Shown piece by piece: positions 26,877-37,675 of a DNA stretch of 64,000 nt. The DNA is taken from contig NZ_RCTZ02000001.1 in the NCBI RefSeq assembly GCF_003667315.2, forward strand, positions 248,001 to 312,000, in the 5' to 3' direction. Position numbers and translations under genes: made by a program. A model generated the notes under the pieces. The model did not search any database. It worked only from the letters and a program-made list of their open reading frames with translations, and was not told where the DNA came from. This DNA is from Tropicibacter alexandrii (lineage in GTDB: Bacteria > Pseudomonadota > Alphaproteobacteria > Rhodobacterales > Rhodobacteraceae). Numbering within the stretch: the stretch's first letter is position 1; the number at the start of each line of letters is the position of its first letter.

Positions 26877-27539
26877 ATGCCATACCTGACACCCCCAGCG
26901 ACTTGGCAGGAACTGCCCTTTTTCGTGCAGGAACTGCCCGCCATCGAAGCGCATCTTGCGCAAAACGCCCAAAATCATCTGCCACCTGCCCATCAGGTCT
27001 TTGCCGCTTTGTCAGCGTGCCCGCCGGAAACGACCCGTGTTGTGATCCTCGGGCAGGATCCCTACCCCAAACCCGGCCATGCCCATGGCCTCGCGTTTTC
27101 GGTGGAACCCGATGTCAGGCCCCTGCCGCGCTCGCTGACCAACATATACAAGGAACTTCAGGACGACCTTGGGGCCTGTCCCCCCGATGGCGACCTGCAT
27201 TTCTGGGCCAATCAGGGAGTTCTTTTGCTCAACACCGCGCTGACCGTCCTGCCGGGACAGGCGGGCGCGCATGCGAAACTCGGATGGTCCACCCTGACCG
27301 AACAGGTGCTGACGAAACTCGATGACAGCCCCCGCGCCTTTGTCCTGTGGGGCAACCACGCGCAGGGCTTTGCCAAGCATCTGACCCATCCCGACCACCT
27401 GATCCTGCGCTCGGCCCATCCCTCGCCCCTGTCGGCGCGCAAGGGCTTTTTCGGCTCCCGCCCCTTTTCCCGCATCAACGACTGGCTTAAAGCAAGGGGC
27501 GACACGCCGATCAACTGGACCACGCCGGAGGCCCCATGA
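26877..27539 (+). CDS. ung: Uracil-DNA glycosylase family 1
   Basis: This 220-residue enzyme removes uracil from DNA. The catalytic water-activating loop [17 protein letters not shown] contains D61, and the DNA-intercalating motif [18 protein letters not shown] contains H181. LLLNTALTV and VLWGNHAQ are also family motifs. The open frame extends upstream through the repeats, but the ATG at 26877 gives a normal N terminus. It overlaps trpC by four bases, so a repair gene is embedded in the trp operon. The asparagine- and glutamine-rich [10 protein letters not shown] segment coincides with a copy of the upstream repeat. Confidence 0.95.
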   Translation: MPYLTPPATWQELPFFVQELPAIEAHLAQNAQNHLPPAHQVFAALSACPPETTRVVILGQDPYPKPGHAHGLAFSVEPDVRPLPRSLTNIYKELQDDLGACPPDGDLHFWANQGVLLLNTALTVLPGQAGAHAKLGWSTLTEQVLTKLDDSPRAFVLWGNHAQGFAKHLTHPDHLILRSAHPSPLSARKGFFGSRPFSRINDWLKARGDTPINWTTPEAP

Positions 27540-28339
27540 CCACCACGATCCTCGACAAGATCAAGGCCTACAAGCTGGAGGAAGTCGCCGCCGACAAGGC
27601 CGCCAAACCGCTCAGCACCATCGAGGCCGAAGCGCGCGAGGCCCCCGCCATCCGCCCCTTTGCGCAGGCGCTGTTCGACGCGGCCAAGACCGGCTACGGG
27701 CTGATCTCCGAGGTCAAGAAAGCCTCGCCCTCCAAGGGGTTGATCCGCGCCGACTTCGACCCCGCAACGCTGGCCAAGGCCTATGAGGACGGCGGTGCGA
27801 CCTGCCTGTCGGTGCTGACCGACACCCCCAGCTTTCAGGGCGCGAAACCCTTTCTGACCGCCGCGCGCCAAGCCACCAACATGCCCGCGCTGCGCAAAGA
27901 CTTCATGTATGACACCTATCAGGTGGCCGAGGCGCGCGCGCTGCACGCCGATTGCATCCTGATCATCATGGCCTCCGTGTCCGACGCGCAGGCAGCGGAA
28001 CTGGAAGACGCGGCCTATCACTGGGGCATGGACGCGCTGATCGAGGTGCATGACCGCGCCGAACTCGACCGCGCGCTGGCGCTGAAAAGCCCGCTGATCG
28101 GTGTGAACAACCGCAACCTCAAGACCTTCGAAACCACGCTCGACACCACGCGCGAGCTGTCGAAGGGTATCCCCGAGGGGCGCTTCCTGATCTCGGAGTC
28201 GGGGCTGAACACGCCATCCGATCTGGCCGACATGGCCGCCCATGGCGCACGCGCGTTTTTGATCGGCGAAAGCCTCATGCGGCAGGAAAACGTGCGCGAA
28301 GCGACCGAAACCTTGCTGAAAAACCCGGTGCCCGCATGA
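27536..28339 (+). CDS. trpC: Indole-3-glycerol-phosphate synthase
   Basis: This 267-residue TIM-barrel enzyme closes the indole ring in tryptophan synthesis. Motifs are [20 protein letters not shown] with the catalytic lysines, [37 protein letters not shown] and ISESGL. It overlaps ung and moaC by four bases at each end. Its expression after the trpD-ung gap may need a promoter inside that gap. Confidence 0.97.
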   Translation: MTTTILDKIKAYKLEEVAADKAAKPLSTIEAEAREAPAIRPFAQALFDAAKTGYGLISEVKKASPSKGLIRADFDPATLAKAYEDGGATCLSVLTDTPSFQGAKPFLTAARQATNMPALRKDFMYDTYQVAEARALHADCILIIMASVSDAQAAELEDAAYHWGMDALIEVHDRAELDRALALKSPLIGVNNRNLKTFETTLDTTRELSKGIPEGRFLISESGLNTPSDLADMAAHGARAFLIGESLMRQENVREATETLLKNPVPA

Positions 28340-28809
28340 GCGACCTGACCCATTTCGACGCCCACGGCAACGCCCATATGGTCGATGTCTCGGACAAGGC
28401 CGTGACCTCGCGCATCGCCACCGCCGAGGGCTATGTGAAGATGGCGCCCGAGACCTTTGCCCTGATCACCGAAGGCCGCGCCAAGAAGGGCGACGTGATC
28501 GGCGTCGCGCGGCTGGCGGGCATCATGGGCGCAAAAAAGACGCCCGAGCTGATCCCGCTATGCCACCCCCTGCCCGTCACCAAGGTCACCGTCGATCTGA
28601 CACAGGATCCCGACCTGCCCGGCCTGCGCATCACCGCCACCGTCAAGACCACCGGCCAGACCGGCGTCGAGATGGAGGCGCTGACAGCGGTCTCGACCTG
28701 CGCGCTGACCGTCTATGACATGGTCAAGGCGGTCGACAAGGCGATGGAAATTGGCGGCATCCGGGTGATCCTCAAGGATGGCGGCAAGTCGGGGCGCTAC
28801 GAGGCATGA
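28336..28809 (+). CDS. moaC: Cyclic pyranopterin monophosphate synthase (molybdenum cofactor)
   Basis: This 157-residue enzyme completes the first step of molybdopterin synthesis. Motifs are [58 protein letters not shown] and [13 protein letters not shown]. It overlaps trpC and moeA by four bases at each end, giving one tightly coupled unit. Confidence 0.97.
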   Translation: MSDLTHFDAHGNAHMVDVSDKAVTSRIATAEGYVKMAPETFALITEGRAKKGDVIGVARLAGIMGAKKTPELIPLCHPLPVTKVTVDLTQDPDLPGLRITATVKTTGQTGVEMEALTAVSTCALTVYDMVKAVDKAMEIGGIRVILKDGGKSGRYEA

Positions 28810-29969
28810 TCACCGTCAGCGACGCGCTCGACCGCCTGTTCGCGCTGGCCCAACCGCTTGGCACCGAAGAGGTGCCGCTGCTGCAGGCCAACGGCCGCTG
28901 GTTGACGCAGACCGTCACCGCGCGGCGCGACCAGCCGCCCTTTCCGGCCTCGGCCATGGATGGGTACGCCGTGCACGCGGCAACTCCGGGCGAGACCCTG
29001 ACAGTCATCGGCGAAAGCGCGGCCGGGCATCGGTTCGACGGCATGGTTGGTGCCGGACAGGCCGTGCGCATCTTTACCGGCGCGCCAGTGCCCGAGGGGG
29101 CGACGCGAGTCGTCATACAGGAAGACGTGACCCGCACCGGCGACACGATCACGGTGAATGAGGCCGAAGGCGGCACCAATATCCGCCCCGCCGGGACGGA
29201 TTTCGTCACCGGCACGGAAATCTCCGCGCCGCGCCGGCTCGGCCCCAACGACATCGCGCTGATGGCCAGCATGAACATCGCGCGGGTGCCCGTGGCGCGG
29301 CGGCCCAAGGTGGCCTTGATCTCGACCGGCGACGAGTTGGTGATGCCCGGCGAGACGCCCGGCCCCGACCAGATCATCGCCTCCAACACTTTCGGCTTGT
29401 ATGCCTTGCTGCAAAATCTGGGCGCCGAGCCGCGCCTGCTGCCGATCGCGCGGGACAATGCCGCCTCCTTGAAGACCGCGTTTTCCCTGATCGGCGACGC
29501 GGATCTGGCGATCACCATCGGCGGGGCCTCGGTCGGGGATCACGACCTTGTCGCGCCGGTGGCGGCGGACCTGGGCATGGAGCGGGCGTTCCACAAGGTG
29601 GCGATGCGCCCCGGCAAGCCTCTCATGTCCGGGCGTCTGAACAAGGCGATGATGATCGGCCTGCCCGGCAATCCGGTCTCGGCCATGGTCTGCGGCCATG
29701 TCTTCGTCGCGCCGGTGATCCGGGCGATGATGGGGTTGGGCGCCGCGCCCGCGCCACGACGCACCGCACCACTGGCTGCCCCGGTCGCCGGGAACGGACC
29801 GCGCGAGCATTACATGCGCGCGCAATTGGACGAGTCAGGGCTGACCAGCTTTGAACGGCAGGATTCGAGCCTGCTGAGCGTTCTGGGGGCCGCAAACGCG
29901 CTATTGGTGCGCCCGGCTGGCGACGATGCGCGCAGAGCGGGTGAAATCGTCGAATATTTACCGCTCTAA
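28806..29969 (+). CDS. moeA: Molybdopterin molybdenumtransferase MoeA
   Basis: This 387-residue enzyme inserts molybdate into adenylylated molybdopterin. Recognised parts are [33 protein letters not shown], the GTP-like loop region [13 protein letters not shown] and [21 protein letters not shown] and [11 protein letters not shown]. The C-terminal beta domain ends VEYLPL. It is followed by 120 bases before lexA that contain the lexA promoter and SOS box. Confidence 0.96.
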   Translation: MITVSDALDRLFALAQPLGTEEVPLLQANGRWLTQTVTARRDQPPFPASAMDGYAVHAATPGETLTVIGESAAGHRFDGMVGAGQAVRIFTGAPVPEGATRVVIQEDVTRTGDTITVNEAEGGTNIRPAGTDFVTGTEISAPRRLGPNDIALMASMNIARVPVARRPKVALISTGDELVMPGETPGPDQIIASNTFGLYALLQNLGAEPRLLPIARDNAASLKTAFSLIGDADLAITIGGASVGDHDLVAPVAADLGMERAFHKVAMRPGKPLMSGRLNKAMMIGLPGNPVSAMVCGHVFVAPVIRAMMGLGAAPAPRRTAPLAAPVAGNGPREHYMRAQLDESGLTSFERQDSSLLSVLGAANALLVRPAGDDARRAGEIVEYLPL

Positions 29970-30029
29970 CCACAAGTTAACCAATCATTAGGGACTGCTC
30001 CGCACACTGTGGATTAAATTCGACTTTTG

Positions 30030-30058
30030 TTGACACAAAACGGGAACGTGAGTAGAAC
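30030..30058 (+). promoter_or_regulatory. lexA promoter with overlapping alphaproteobacterial SOS box
   Basis: TTGACA (30030-30035) and TAGAAC (30053-30058) are 17 bases apart, a near-consensus housekeeping promoter. A LexA site of the alphaproteobacterial direct-repeat type, GAAC-N7-GAAC (30044-30058), covers the spacer and the -10 element. LexA binding should therefore block the promoter, giving autoregulation. The ATG of lexA is 31 bases downstream. Confidence 0.85.
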
Positions 30059-30089
30059 AAAAGTTAACGAAAGCGGAGAGGCCCGGGCA

Positions 30090-30785
30090 ATGCTGACGAA
30101 GAAACAACTCGACCTGCTGGATTTCATCAACAAGCGTGTGGCGCGTGACGGTGTGCCACCCAGCTTTGACGAGATGAAGGAGGCGCTCGATCTGAAATCG
30201 AAATCGGGCATTCACCGGCTGATCACGGCGCTCGAGGAACGCGGATTCATCCGCCGTCTGGCGCATCGCGCCCGCGCCATCGAGATCGTCAAGCTGCCCG
30301 ACAGCCTTGGTGGCAAGCCCGCCGGTTTCACCCCGAAGGTGATCGATGGCGACCGCCCCGACAGCCTGCCCCAAGCGGCCCAACAGGTCAGCCGCGCCGA
30401 TGTGGCCGAACTGCCGATCCTTGGCCGGATTGCCGCCGGTGTGCCGATCGAGGCGATCAACGACTCGCCCCCGGAAATCGCCGTGCCCGGCGCCATGCTT
30501 TCGGGACGTGGGCGGCACTACGCGCTGGAGGTCAAGGGCGACTCGATGATTGAGGCCGGGATCAACGATGGCGACGTCGTGGTGATCCGCGAGACGTCGA
30601 GTGCATCGGACGGCGATATCGTCGTCGCGCAGGTCGAAGGCTACGAGGCCACGCTGAAATATTTCCGCGAGCGCGGTGACAGCGTCGTGCTGGAGGCGGC
30701 CAACCCCGCATACGAACCGCGCATCCTGCCCAAGGGGGCAGTCGCCGTCCAAGGGCGTCTCGTCGGGCTGATCCGCACTTATTGA
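30090..30785 (+). CDS. lexA: SOS repressor LexA
   Basis: This 231-residue repressor has an N-terminal winged helix ([20 protein letters not shown], then [19 protein letters not shown]) and a C-terminal S24 peptidase domain. The self-cleavage bond is A116-G117 in [11 protein letters not shown], and the catalytic dyad is S152 ([10 protein letters not shown]) and K190 (ATLKYF). RecA-stimulated cleavage would release the SOS genes. The TTG codons upstream belong to the promoter, so the ATG at 30090 is used. It overlaps the convergent comEC gene by seven bases. Confidence 0.97.
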   Translation: MLTKKQLDLLDFINKRVARDGVPPSFDEMKEALDLKSKSGIHRLITALEERGFIRRLAHRARAIEIVKLPDSLGGKPAGFTPKVIDGDRPDSLPQAAQQVSRADVAELPILGRIAAGVPIEAINDSPPEIAVPGAMLSGRGRHYALEVKGDSMIEAGINDGDVVVIRETSSASDGDIVVAQVEGYEATLKYFRERGDSVVLEAANPAYEPRILPKGAVAVQGRLVGLIRTY

Positions 30786-32842
30786 GCAACGGCGAGGCGG
30801 GTCGGACCTGTTTCCGGCCTGCCATGCCAAAGCCTTTTGCCGCTTTGGGCCACGTCCGTGACAAGACGCGGCCCGCTCTCGTCGAAATAGACGGCCACTG
30901 AACCGGTGCGTTTCAGACGTTTCGGATCGAGGATCAGGCAGCCCCCCTCCACCACCAGATCCGTGCTCGACACAAGGATGTCGCCGGGAGTACAGCCCTC
31001 GACGCTGCGCGCGGCGCGCTTGCCTTGCACATGGATCAACGCGCCGCCCGGCATCGCGGCCCACGCCAGCCGGTCCCTGACCGGTTCGGGCCACAGTTCA
31101 GCGGCGCCGGATTGATCGACAAGCAGGCCGTCATTCTCCAACCAAGTCGAGGCGACGAAGCCCGCGCCGCTGTCGCGCGACAAGGCCCGGCCACGGTCGG
31201 TCATCAGCCCGACCAAAGTGCCACTGTCCGAGATCAGCACGTCTGGGCGCTCGGTCCCGGCCCAGCCCATCAGCGCAAAGGCCAGCGGAGCCAGCCCCGC
31301 CAGCCGCCCCGGCCCCCGCCACAGGCACAGGATCAACCCGCCCATAGCTATCACCGGCAGCACCCACGGGGCAGGCGCCACCACGGGCCGCACCGCGCCG
31401 GGCCAGTCCATGACCGTATGCGCGACCCACAGGATCCAATCCAACCCCAGCCCCATGATCCACAACCCGATCCAGTCCAGCCCGAACGGCATCAGCAGCG
31501 CCGACAGCACCCCTGCGGGCACCACCACAAGGCCCATGACCGGCACCGAGACGAGATTGGCCAGCAGGCCGTAGCTGGCGATCTGGTTGAAATGCGCCAT
31601 GCCCACCGGCCCCGTCGCCGCCCCCGCCACCGCCGAGGACAGCGCGACGCCCAACACCGCGTTGACCCATTTCGGCAAGCGGCGCTGGGATCGCGAGAGC
31701 AGCTCGAACACCGCCACCAAGGCCGTGGTCGCGGCAAAGGACATCTGGAACCCCGGCGACAGCAGCGCCTCGGGCCGGATCGTCAGCACCACCACCGCCG
31801 CGATGGCGACGGAGCGCAGCGACAGCACCCGCCGGTCCAGCATCAGGGCCGTCAGTCCGACCGCCGCCATGATGAAGGCACGCTGCGTCGCAATTGCCCC
31901 GCCCGACAGGGCCAGATACCCTGCAGCCGCCAGCAGCGCCCCCGCCGCCGCCCATTTCCGCAAGCCTCCTGAATGGCGTGTCGCGGGGATCAGCAGCAGT
32001 CCCAGCCGCAGCGCCGCGTAGACGAAGCCCGCCAACAGCCCCATATGCAGACCGGAAATCGCGATCAGGTGGGCGAGATTGGTGTCGCGCAGGGCCTTCA
32101 ACGTGGCCTGATCCAGCCCCGACCGCTCGCCGGTCATGATCGCCGCGGCAAATGCACCGGTATCGCCGGTCAGTGTCTTTTGCACCCGTGCAGACAGCCA
32201 CATCCGCGCCTTGAACACCCACAGCCCCTCGTCCGGTGGGTCGAGCAGCAAAAGCGGGTTGCGGGTATAGCCCACCGCGCCCAAGCCCAGAAACCACGCG
32301 TGGCGGCGGAAATCGAAGCCCCCCGGCTCGACCGCGCCGCCCGGTGCGCCCAGATGCCCGGTCAGGATCACGAGCGCGCCGGGCTCCGGGTCGGCAAAGC
32401 CCTGTTGGCCATGCAGCGACACCCGCACGCGGCGCGGGGTCTCGGCCGGGTCCATGCGCTCCAGCACCACGCGGTCCAGCGTCAGCCGCACCGCGTCCGA
32501 AGACGACCGGTCGATATCCACGATCCGGCCCTCGATCGCGCCGTAATAGCGGAAATCCAGCACCGGGCCGGCCACCCAATGCGCGCGCAGCCCCGCCCAG
32601 CCGAAGCCAAGGCAGATCAAGCCGACAGCGACCACCAAAGGCCCGAACACCGCGCCAAAGGGCACCATGCGGAAGGCCGACAAGCCGCCAAGGCCCATCA
32701 GCAGCAACAGCCAGATCGCCGGCTCCCACCGGATCTCGAAATAGGCGCCGATACCGAGTGCCAGAAACACCGGGGTCCAAGGGAACAGGTGTCCCCTCTG
32801 GCTCAGCAGCAGCGCCGCTGGCGAAGTCAGCTTCAGGCCCAT
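30779..32842 (-). CDS. comEC: ComEC/Rec2 family DNA-uptake channel protein
   Basis: This 687-residue inner-membrane protein has many hydrophobic segments. After an N-terminal membrane part and an OB-like domain (about 95-190) comes the competence domain, with [45 protein letters not shown] and [12 protein letters not shown]. The C-terminal portion (about 535-687) lacks the HxHxDH signature of the metallo-beta-lactamase domain of longer ComEC proteins. ComEC moves DNA into the cytoplasm in competence, and in Rhodobacter relatives it is needed by recipients of gene transfer agents. A GTG start at 32857 is possible; ATG at 32842 is preferred. Confidence 0.9.
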   Translation of the reverse strand: MGLKLTSPAALLLSQRGHLFPWTPVFLALGIGAYFEIRWEPAIWLLLLMGLGGLSAFRMVPFGAVFGPLVVAVGLICLGFGWAGLRAHWVAGPVLDFRYYGAIEGRIVDIDRSSSDAVRLTLDRVVLERMDPAETPRRVRVSLHGQQGFADPEPGALVILTGHLGAPGGAVEPGGFDFRRHAWFLGLGAVGYTRNPLLLLDPPDEGLWVFKARMWLSARVQKTLTGDTGAFAAAIMTGERSGLDQATLKALRDTNLAHLIAISGLHMGLLAGFVYAALRLGLLLIPATRHSGGLRKWAAAGALLAAAGYLALSGGAIATQRAFIMAAVGLTALMLDRRVLSLRSVAIAAVVVLTIRPEALLSPGFQMSFAATTALVAVFELLSRSQRRLPKWVNAVLGVALSSAVAGAATGPVGMAHFNQIASYGLLANLVSVPVMGLVVVPAGVLSALLMPFGLDWIGLWIMGLGLDWILWVAHTVMDWPGAVRPVVAPAPWVLPVIAMGGLILCLWRGPGRLAGLAPLAFALMGWAGTERPDVLISDSGTLVGLMTDRGRALSRDSGAGFVASTWLENDGLLVDQSGAAELWPEPVRDRLAWAAMPGGALIHVQGKRAARSVEGCTPGDILVSSTDLVVEGGCLILDPKRLKRTGSVAVYFDESGPRLVTDVAQSGKRLWHGRPETGPTRLAVAQ

Positions 32843-32918
32843 GCTTGCCCCGGTCACAGTGGCTCGTTAGGAACGCGTCAAGCTTTGCCCCAGACCCGTA
32901 AGGAAAAGGTTAACCAAG

Positions 32919-34328
32919 ATGACCGACGTCGTGACCCGTTTCGCCCCGTCCCCCACCGGCTACCTGCATATCGGTGGCGCGCGCACGGCGCTGTTCAACT
33001 GGCTGTATGCGCGGGGACGCGGCGGCAAGTTCCTGCTGCGGATCGAGGACACGGACCGCGCGCGCTCCACCCCCGAGGCGACGGCGGCGATCCTCAAGGG
33101 GCTCGACTGGCTGGGTCTGGACCATGACGGCGAGGCGATAAGCCAAGCGGCGCGCGCCGAGCGCCATGCCGAGGTGGCATTGCAGATGCTGGCCGAGGGC
33201 AAGGCCTACAAGTGCTTTTCCACGCAGGAGGAGATCGAGGCCTTCCGCGAGGCCGCCCGAGAGGAGAAACGCTCGACCCTGTTCCAAAGCCCGTGGCGCG
33301 ATGCGGACCCCGCGACGCATCCCGATGCGCCCTACGCCATCCGCCTGAAGACCCCGATGGAAGGTGAGACGGTGATCGAGGATCAGGTGCAAGGCACCGT
33401 CCGCATCCAGAACGACCAGCTCGACGACATGATCCTGCTGCGCTCGGACGGCACGCCGGTCTACATGCTGGCCGTGGTGGTCGACGACCACGACATGGGC
33501 GTGACCCATGTGATCCGGGGCGACGACCACCTCAACAACGCGGCGCGCCAGATGGGCATCTACACGGCGATGGGCTGGCCCCTGCCCGTCTACGCCCATA
33601 TCCCGCTGATCCACGGCCCCGATGGCAAGAAGCTGTCGAAGCGTCACGGCGCGTTGGGGGTCGAGGAATATCAGGCCATGGGCTACCCCGCCGCCGGCAT
33701 GCGCAACTACCTCGCGCGGCTGGGCTGGAGCCATGGCGATGACGAATTCTTTACGGATTCTCAGGCAAAGGAGTGGTTCGACCTTGATGGAATCGGCAAG
33801 GCGCCCGCCCGGCTGGACTTCAAGAAACTGGAACACCTGTGCGGTTTGCACATCGCGCAGGCTAAGGATGCTGCGTTGCTGCAAGAAATCGAGGCTTATC
33901 TTGACGCGTCGGATGGTGCGACCTTGCGCCCCGAGCAGCGCGCCATGCTGCTGGAGGGCATGTATTGCCTCAAGGAACGCGCCAAGACCTTCCCGGAACT
34001 GCTTGACAAGGCTCACTTTATCCTGACCGACACGCCCATCGAGCCGGAAGAGAAGGCCGCGAAGAACCTTGATACGGTATCCCGTGGTATACTGGGATCG
34101 TTGACGCCGCACTTGCAAAATGCTAGCTGGACGCGAGATGAATTGGAGGCGGTTTTGAACCGCTTTGCCGAGGATCAGGGCACCAAGTTCGGCAAGCTGG
34201 CCGGACCGATGCGCGCCGCCCTAGCGGGCCGCGCAGCGACGCCCTCGGTCTTTGACATGATGCTGGTACTGGGCCGCGAGGAAACCATTTCCCGTCTGGC
34301 CCACGCCGCGGCCGGGGCGACGGCTTAG
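32919..34328 (+). CDS. gltX: Glutamate--tRNA ligase
   Basis: This 469-residue class I aminoacyl-tRNA synthetase charges tRNA-Glu. The HIGH-type motif is in [18 protein letters not shown], the KMSKS-type motif is [14 protein letters not shown], and [11 protein letters not shown] is conserved. The C-terminal anticodon-binding region starts around 340. The part from about 33740 to 34170 uses more A/T at third positions than the first half and the extreme end, which may mark a recombined segment. Rhodobacterales often have two gltX copies, and the other would lie outside this window. Confidence 0.96.
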   Translation: MTDVVTRFAPSPTGYLHIGGARTALFNWLYARGRGGKFLLRIEDTDRARSTPEATAAILKGLDWLGLDHDGEAISQAARAERHAEVALQMLAEGKAYKCFSTQEEIEAFREAAREEKRSTLFQSPWRDADPATHPDAPYAIRLKTPMEGETVIEDQVQGTVRIQNDQLDDMILLRSDGTPVYMLAVVVDDHDMGVTHVIRGDDHLNNAARQMGIYTAMGWPLPVYAHIPLIHGPDGKKLSKRHGALGVEEYQAMGYPAAGMRNYLARLGWSHGDDEFFTDSQAKEWFDLDGIGKAPARLDFKKLEHLCGLHIAQAKDAALLQEIEAYLDASDGATLRPEQRAMLLEGMYCLKERAKTFPELLDKAHFILTDTPIEPEEKAAKNLDTVSRGILGSLTPHLQNASWTRDELEAVLNRFAEDQGTKFGKLAGPMRAALAGRAATPSVFDMMLVLGREETISRLAHAAAGATA

Positions 34329-34406
34329 AACCGTCCGGGGCCATGTGACTTCAACCGGCAGGGCCGACCACGGCCCGGCCTCACGCGACAAAGAGGGATG
34401 ACAAGC

Positions 34407-35696
34407 ATGGCTGACAAAAGCGCCAAACTGACGATCGACGGCAAGGAATTCGAGCTGCCGATGCACTCGCCGACCGCAGGCCCCGACGTGATCGACATCC
34501 GCAAGCTGTACGGCCAAGCGGGCGTGTTTACCTATGATCCCGGTTTCACCTCCACCGCGTCCTGCGACTCGACCATTACCTTCATCGATGGCGACAAGGG
34601 CGAGCTGCTGCACCGCGGCTACCCGATCGACCAGCTGGCGGAAAAGTCGCACTATCTCGAAGTCTGCTTCCTGCTGCTCTACGGCTACCTGCCCAAGGCC
34701 GAGGAACTCGAAGAGTTCGAGAACACGATCACCCGGCACACCATGCTGCATGAACAGATGCAGTATTTCTTCCGCGGGTTCCGCCGCGACGCGCACCCGA
34801 TGGCGATCATGGTGGGCGTGGTCGGCGCAATGGCGGCGTTCTACCACGACTCGACCGACATCTCCGACGAGCGCCAGCGCGAGATCGCTTCGCATCGCCT
34901 GATCGCCAAGATGCCGACCATCGCCGCATGGGCCTACAAGTATTCGGTCGGTCAGCCCTTCGTCTATCCGCGCAACGACCTGACATATTCAGAGAACTTC
35001 CTGCATATGTGCTTTGCCGTCCCGGCGGAGGAATACAAGGTCGACCCGATCCTGTCCCGCGCCATGGACCGCATCTTTACCCTGCACGCGGATCACGAAC
35101 AGAACGCCTCGACCTCGACCGTGCGTCTGGCTTCGAGCTCGGGTGCGAACCCGTTCGCCTGCATCGCCGCCGGCATTGCCTGCCTCTGGGGTCCGGCGCA
35201 TGGTGGCGCCAACCAAGCCTGCCTCGAAATGCTCAAGGAAATCGGCACCCCGGATCGCATTCCCGAATTCATCGCCCGCGCCAAGGACAAGAACGATCCG
35301 TTCCGCCTGATGGGCTTTGGCCACCGCGTCTACAAGAACTTCGACCCGCGCGCGACCGTGATGAAACAGTCCGCCGACGAAGTGCTTGACCTGCTGGGCG
35401 TCGAGAACAACCCGATCCTCGCCACCGCGAAGGAACTGGAAAAGGCGGCGCTCGCCGACGACTACTTCGCCGACAAGAAGCTGTTCCCGAATGTCGACTT
35501 CTATTCCGGTGTCATCCTCGAGGCGATGGGCTTCCCGACCTCGATGTTCACCCCGATCTTTGCGCTGTCGCGCACCGTCGGCTGGGTCAGCCAGTGGAAG
35601 GAACAGCTGGCCGATCCGCAGATGAAGATCGGTCGCCCGCGCCAGCTGTACCAAGGCGAAACCTTCCGCGACTACGTCGATATCGAAAACCGCTGA
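34407..35696 (+). CDS. gltA: Citrate synthase (type II, hexameric family)
   Basis: This 429-residue enzyme condenses acetyl-CoA and oxaloacetate at the entry of the TCA cycle. Motifs are [50 protein letters not shown], the catalytic region [15 protein letters not shown] and [13 protein letters not shown]. The ATG at 34407 (MADKSAKL) is chosen over 34398 because AGAGGG is better spaced and relatives start there. It ends with a strong terminator. Confidence 0.97.
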   Translation: MADKSAKLTIDGKEFELPMHSPTAGPDVIDIRKLYGQAGVFTYDPGFTSTASCDSTITFIDGDKGELLHRGYPIDQLAEKSHYLEVCFLLLYGYLPKAEELEEFENTITRHTMLHEQMQYFFRGFRRDAHPMAIMVGVVGAMAAFYHDSTDISDERQREIASHRLIAKMPTIAAWAYKYSVGQPFVYPRNDLTYSENFLHMCFAVPAEEYKVDPILSRAMDRIFTLHADHEQNASTSTVRLASSSGANPFACIAAGIACLWGPAHGGANQACLEMLKEIGTPDRIPEFIARAKDKNDPFRLMGFGHRVYKNFDPRATVMKQSADEVLDLLGVENNPILATAKELEKAALADDYFADKKLFPNVDFYSGVILEAMGFPTSMFTPIFALSRTVGWVSQWKEQLADPQMKIGRPRQLYQGETFRDYVDIENR

Positions 35697-35716
35697 TCCC
35701 GAAGCTACAGAAATTC

Positions 35717-35754
35717 AAAAGGGCGGTCCGGACCTATCCGGATCGCCCTTTTTC
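35717..35754 (+). terminator. Intrinsic terminator after gltA
   Basis: GGGCGGTCCGG (35721-35731) pairs with CCGGATCGCCC (35738-35748) with one G-T wobble, flanked by AAAA on the left and TTTTTCT on the right. It lies 20 bases beyond the stop. Confidence 0.9.
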
Positions 35755-36022
35755 TATACCAATGCGAATCGCGCCTTCGTTTCCGGCCCCCGCTTGGCCC
35801 CAAATTATGGGTTAATTGCGACACTTACCCGGTAGAGTTTCCCGAACAACAATTTCAGAACCTGAGGCATTGTTTTCAATCCAGCGCCGGTCAAGCCCGA
35901 ATTGGGCCGAAATGCGGCGGAAACGATGTGTTTCTGCGAAACCAGAGCGTCCCGCGGCGAAATTGTGTCATTAACTTTTGCGAAACGTCCCAATCCCGCC
36001 GCAATTCCCGAGGTACACGATT
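35755..36022. other. Intergenic region upstream of the first acidic repeat protein
   Basis: This is AT-richer DNA between the gltA terminator and the ATG at 36023. I see no gene in it. It should contain the promoter of the acidic repeat protein and includes the interrupted palindrome at 35920-35934. Confidence 0.6.
35920..35934. promoter_or_regulatory. Candidate operator GAAAC-GATGT-GTTTC, copy 1
   Basis: This interrupted palindrome lies 88 bases upstream of the acidic repeat protein start at 36023. The same element, with the spacer AATGC, is at 37914-37928, about 100 bases upstream of the second acidic protein. The shared form is GGAAAC-RATGY-GTTTC. A common regulator is inferred. Confidence 0.5.
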
Positions 36023-37675
36023 ATGAGCACTGGTCTGAACACCGAACTTCTTCTGGGCTGCGACCCGCAGGTCCGCGTCGTCATCATCGAGGATGAGGGC
36101 AATCTTGTCCTTCAGGTCTTTGCCGAGGACCCGGCGGCGGTCGATATCGACGCGCTGTTCTTTTCCTTTGCAGACGGGTTCGACGCCACCGGCCTGACGA
36201 TCTATCCCGGTTTCGACGAGGCGATCGGCTCGAACGGCGAAAACGTCACCGGCTTCGACTTCTCGACCGGCGCGCTCAACCAGATGAACAATGGCGCGCA
36301 GATTCAGGACACCCATGACGTGCGCCTCGAATTCGGCACCGTGCCCTACACCACGATGGGCGATGTCGATCAGGCGGCGCTGACCTTCTACATCGATGGC
36401 GGCGCGTCGAACCTCACCGCCGAAAGCCTCGACCTGACCAGCATGACCGCCGTGATCAACACCGACAATGGCGGTGGCATGGCGCTGACCGGCGGGCTGG
36501 GCAATGGCGGCGACGATCCGACCACCGTCTACGAGACCAACACCGTGCTGGCCGACGATTTCGACGGCCTGTCCTATGCCAACCAGTCCGACATCGTGTC
36601 CTGGGGCGGTCACTGGCAGGTCCGCAATGGCGAGCTTGCCGCCAACGGCTGCAATGACGGCTACATCTACTTCGATCAGGTCGCGGTCGAGGGCGAAACC
36701 ACCCTGTCCTTCGACGCCCGCGTGCCCCATGCCGAGAACTTCGAGGATGGCGGCTATTACGGCGACAGTTTCGAGGTCTGGGCGCTGGTCGACGGCTCGG
36801 ATTGGCAACTGCTGGATGTGTTCACGGTCAATGACGACGGCACCGCGCTGGTTGGTAACACGACCGGCCAGACCATCGGCGCAGACAGCCAGACCTTGAC
36901 CTATTCGGGCGGGGAACTGGCCGATGCGGACACGGTCCAGCTGGTTTTGGGCGCGCATTTCACCGCCTCGGACGAGCAGATCTATGTCGACAATGTCGAG
37001 ATCACCGACACCGTGCTGGTCGACGAAGAGACCTCCGACGAGGTGATCGCCGAAGAGGGCTTCGACAGCGGCTACCACGCCAGCGATGCCGACCTTGTCG
37101 CCAATTACTACACCCGCTGGGACATCCGGGATGGCGAGTTGCAGACCGACGGTTGCGACGACGGCCAAATCTGGTTCGAAGAGGTCCAGACCAACGGCGA
37201 AACCCAGATCTCCATCGATGCCCGCGCGCCGCATACCGAGTATTTCGAGAGCGGCGGCTGCTACGGTGACAGCCTGGATGTCTGGGCGCTGGTCGATGGC
37301 ACCACGTGGCAGCATCTCGACACCTTCACGGTGAACGGCGAAGGCACCGCGCTGGTTGGCAACGAGACCGGTCAGGCGATCACCGCCGAGAGCACCACCC
37401 TGTCTTGGGACGGCGGCCTGCTGGCGGATGCGGACAGCGTCCAGCTTTACATGTATTCGGACATCTCCAGCAGCAACGAAGAGGTTTTCTTCGACAATCT
37501 GACGATCTCCAATGTCACCGACGACACCGAGGATGACGGCACCGATCCGAATTGCGGGCAGTACGACATCGTCTATGACGAGTTGATGAACGCGCAGCTG
37601 ACCGAAGAAGAAGTCGACGCCATGTTCGGACAGACCGATGAGGCCGACAACGACGAGGCCCTGATGGGCGTCTGA
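36023..37675 (+). CDS. Acidic leaderless repeat protein, two tandem domains, unknown function
   Basis: This 550-residue, strongly acidic protein has no signal peptide and no membrane segment. Residues about 15-160 form an N-terminal domain (VIIEDEGNLVLQVFAEDP, DALFFSFADGFD, DLTSMTAVINTDNGGGMALTGG). Two similar domains follow at about 177-329 and 343-498, each with WQVRNGEL/WDIRDGEL, GETTLSFDARVPHAENFEDG or its equivalent, YGDS-EVWALVDG-W, TALVGN-TGQ and a closing VDNVEITD-type strand. They look like beta-sandwich modules with Asp/Gly loops that could bind calcium. The C terminus is acidic with a hydrophobic end (NDEALMGV), as in type I secreted proteins. Secretion is inferred. I do not recognise a characterised homologue. 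Confidence 0.75.
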   Translation: MSTGLNTELLLGCDPQVRVVIIEDEGNLVLQVFAEDPAAVDIDALFFSFADGFDATGLTIYPGFDEAIGSNGENVTGFDFSTGALNQMNNGAQIQDTHDVRLEFGTVPYTTMGDVDQAALTFYIDGGASNLTAESLDLTSMTAVINTDNGGGMALTGGLGNGGDDPTTVYETNTVLADDFDGLSYANQSDIVSWGGHWQVRNGELAANGCNDGYIYFDQVAVEGETTLSFDARVPHAENFEDGGYYGDSFEVWALVDGSDWQLLDVFTVNDDGTALVGNTTGQTIGADSQTLTYSGGELADADTVQLVLGAHFTASDEQIYVDNVEITDTVLVDEETSDEVIAEEGFDSGYHASDADLVANYYTRWDIRDGELQTDGCDDGQIWFEEVQTNGETQISIDARAPHTEYFESGGCYGDSLDVWALVDGTTWQHLDTFTVNGEGTALVGNETGQAITAESTTLSWDGGLLADADSVQLYMYSDISSSNEEVFFDNLTISNVTDDTEDDGTDPNCGQYDIVYDELMNAQLTEEEVDAMFGQTDEADNDEALMGV

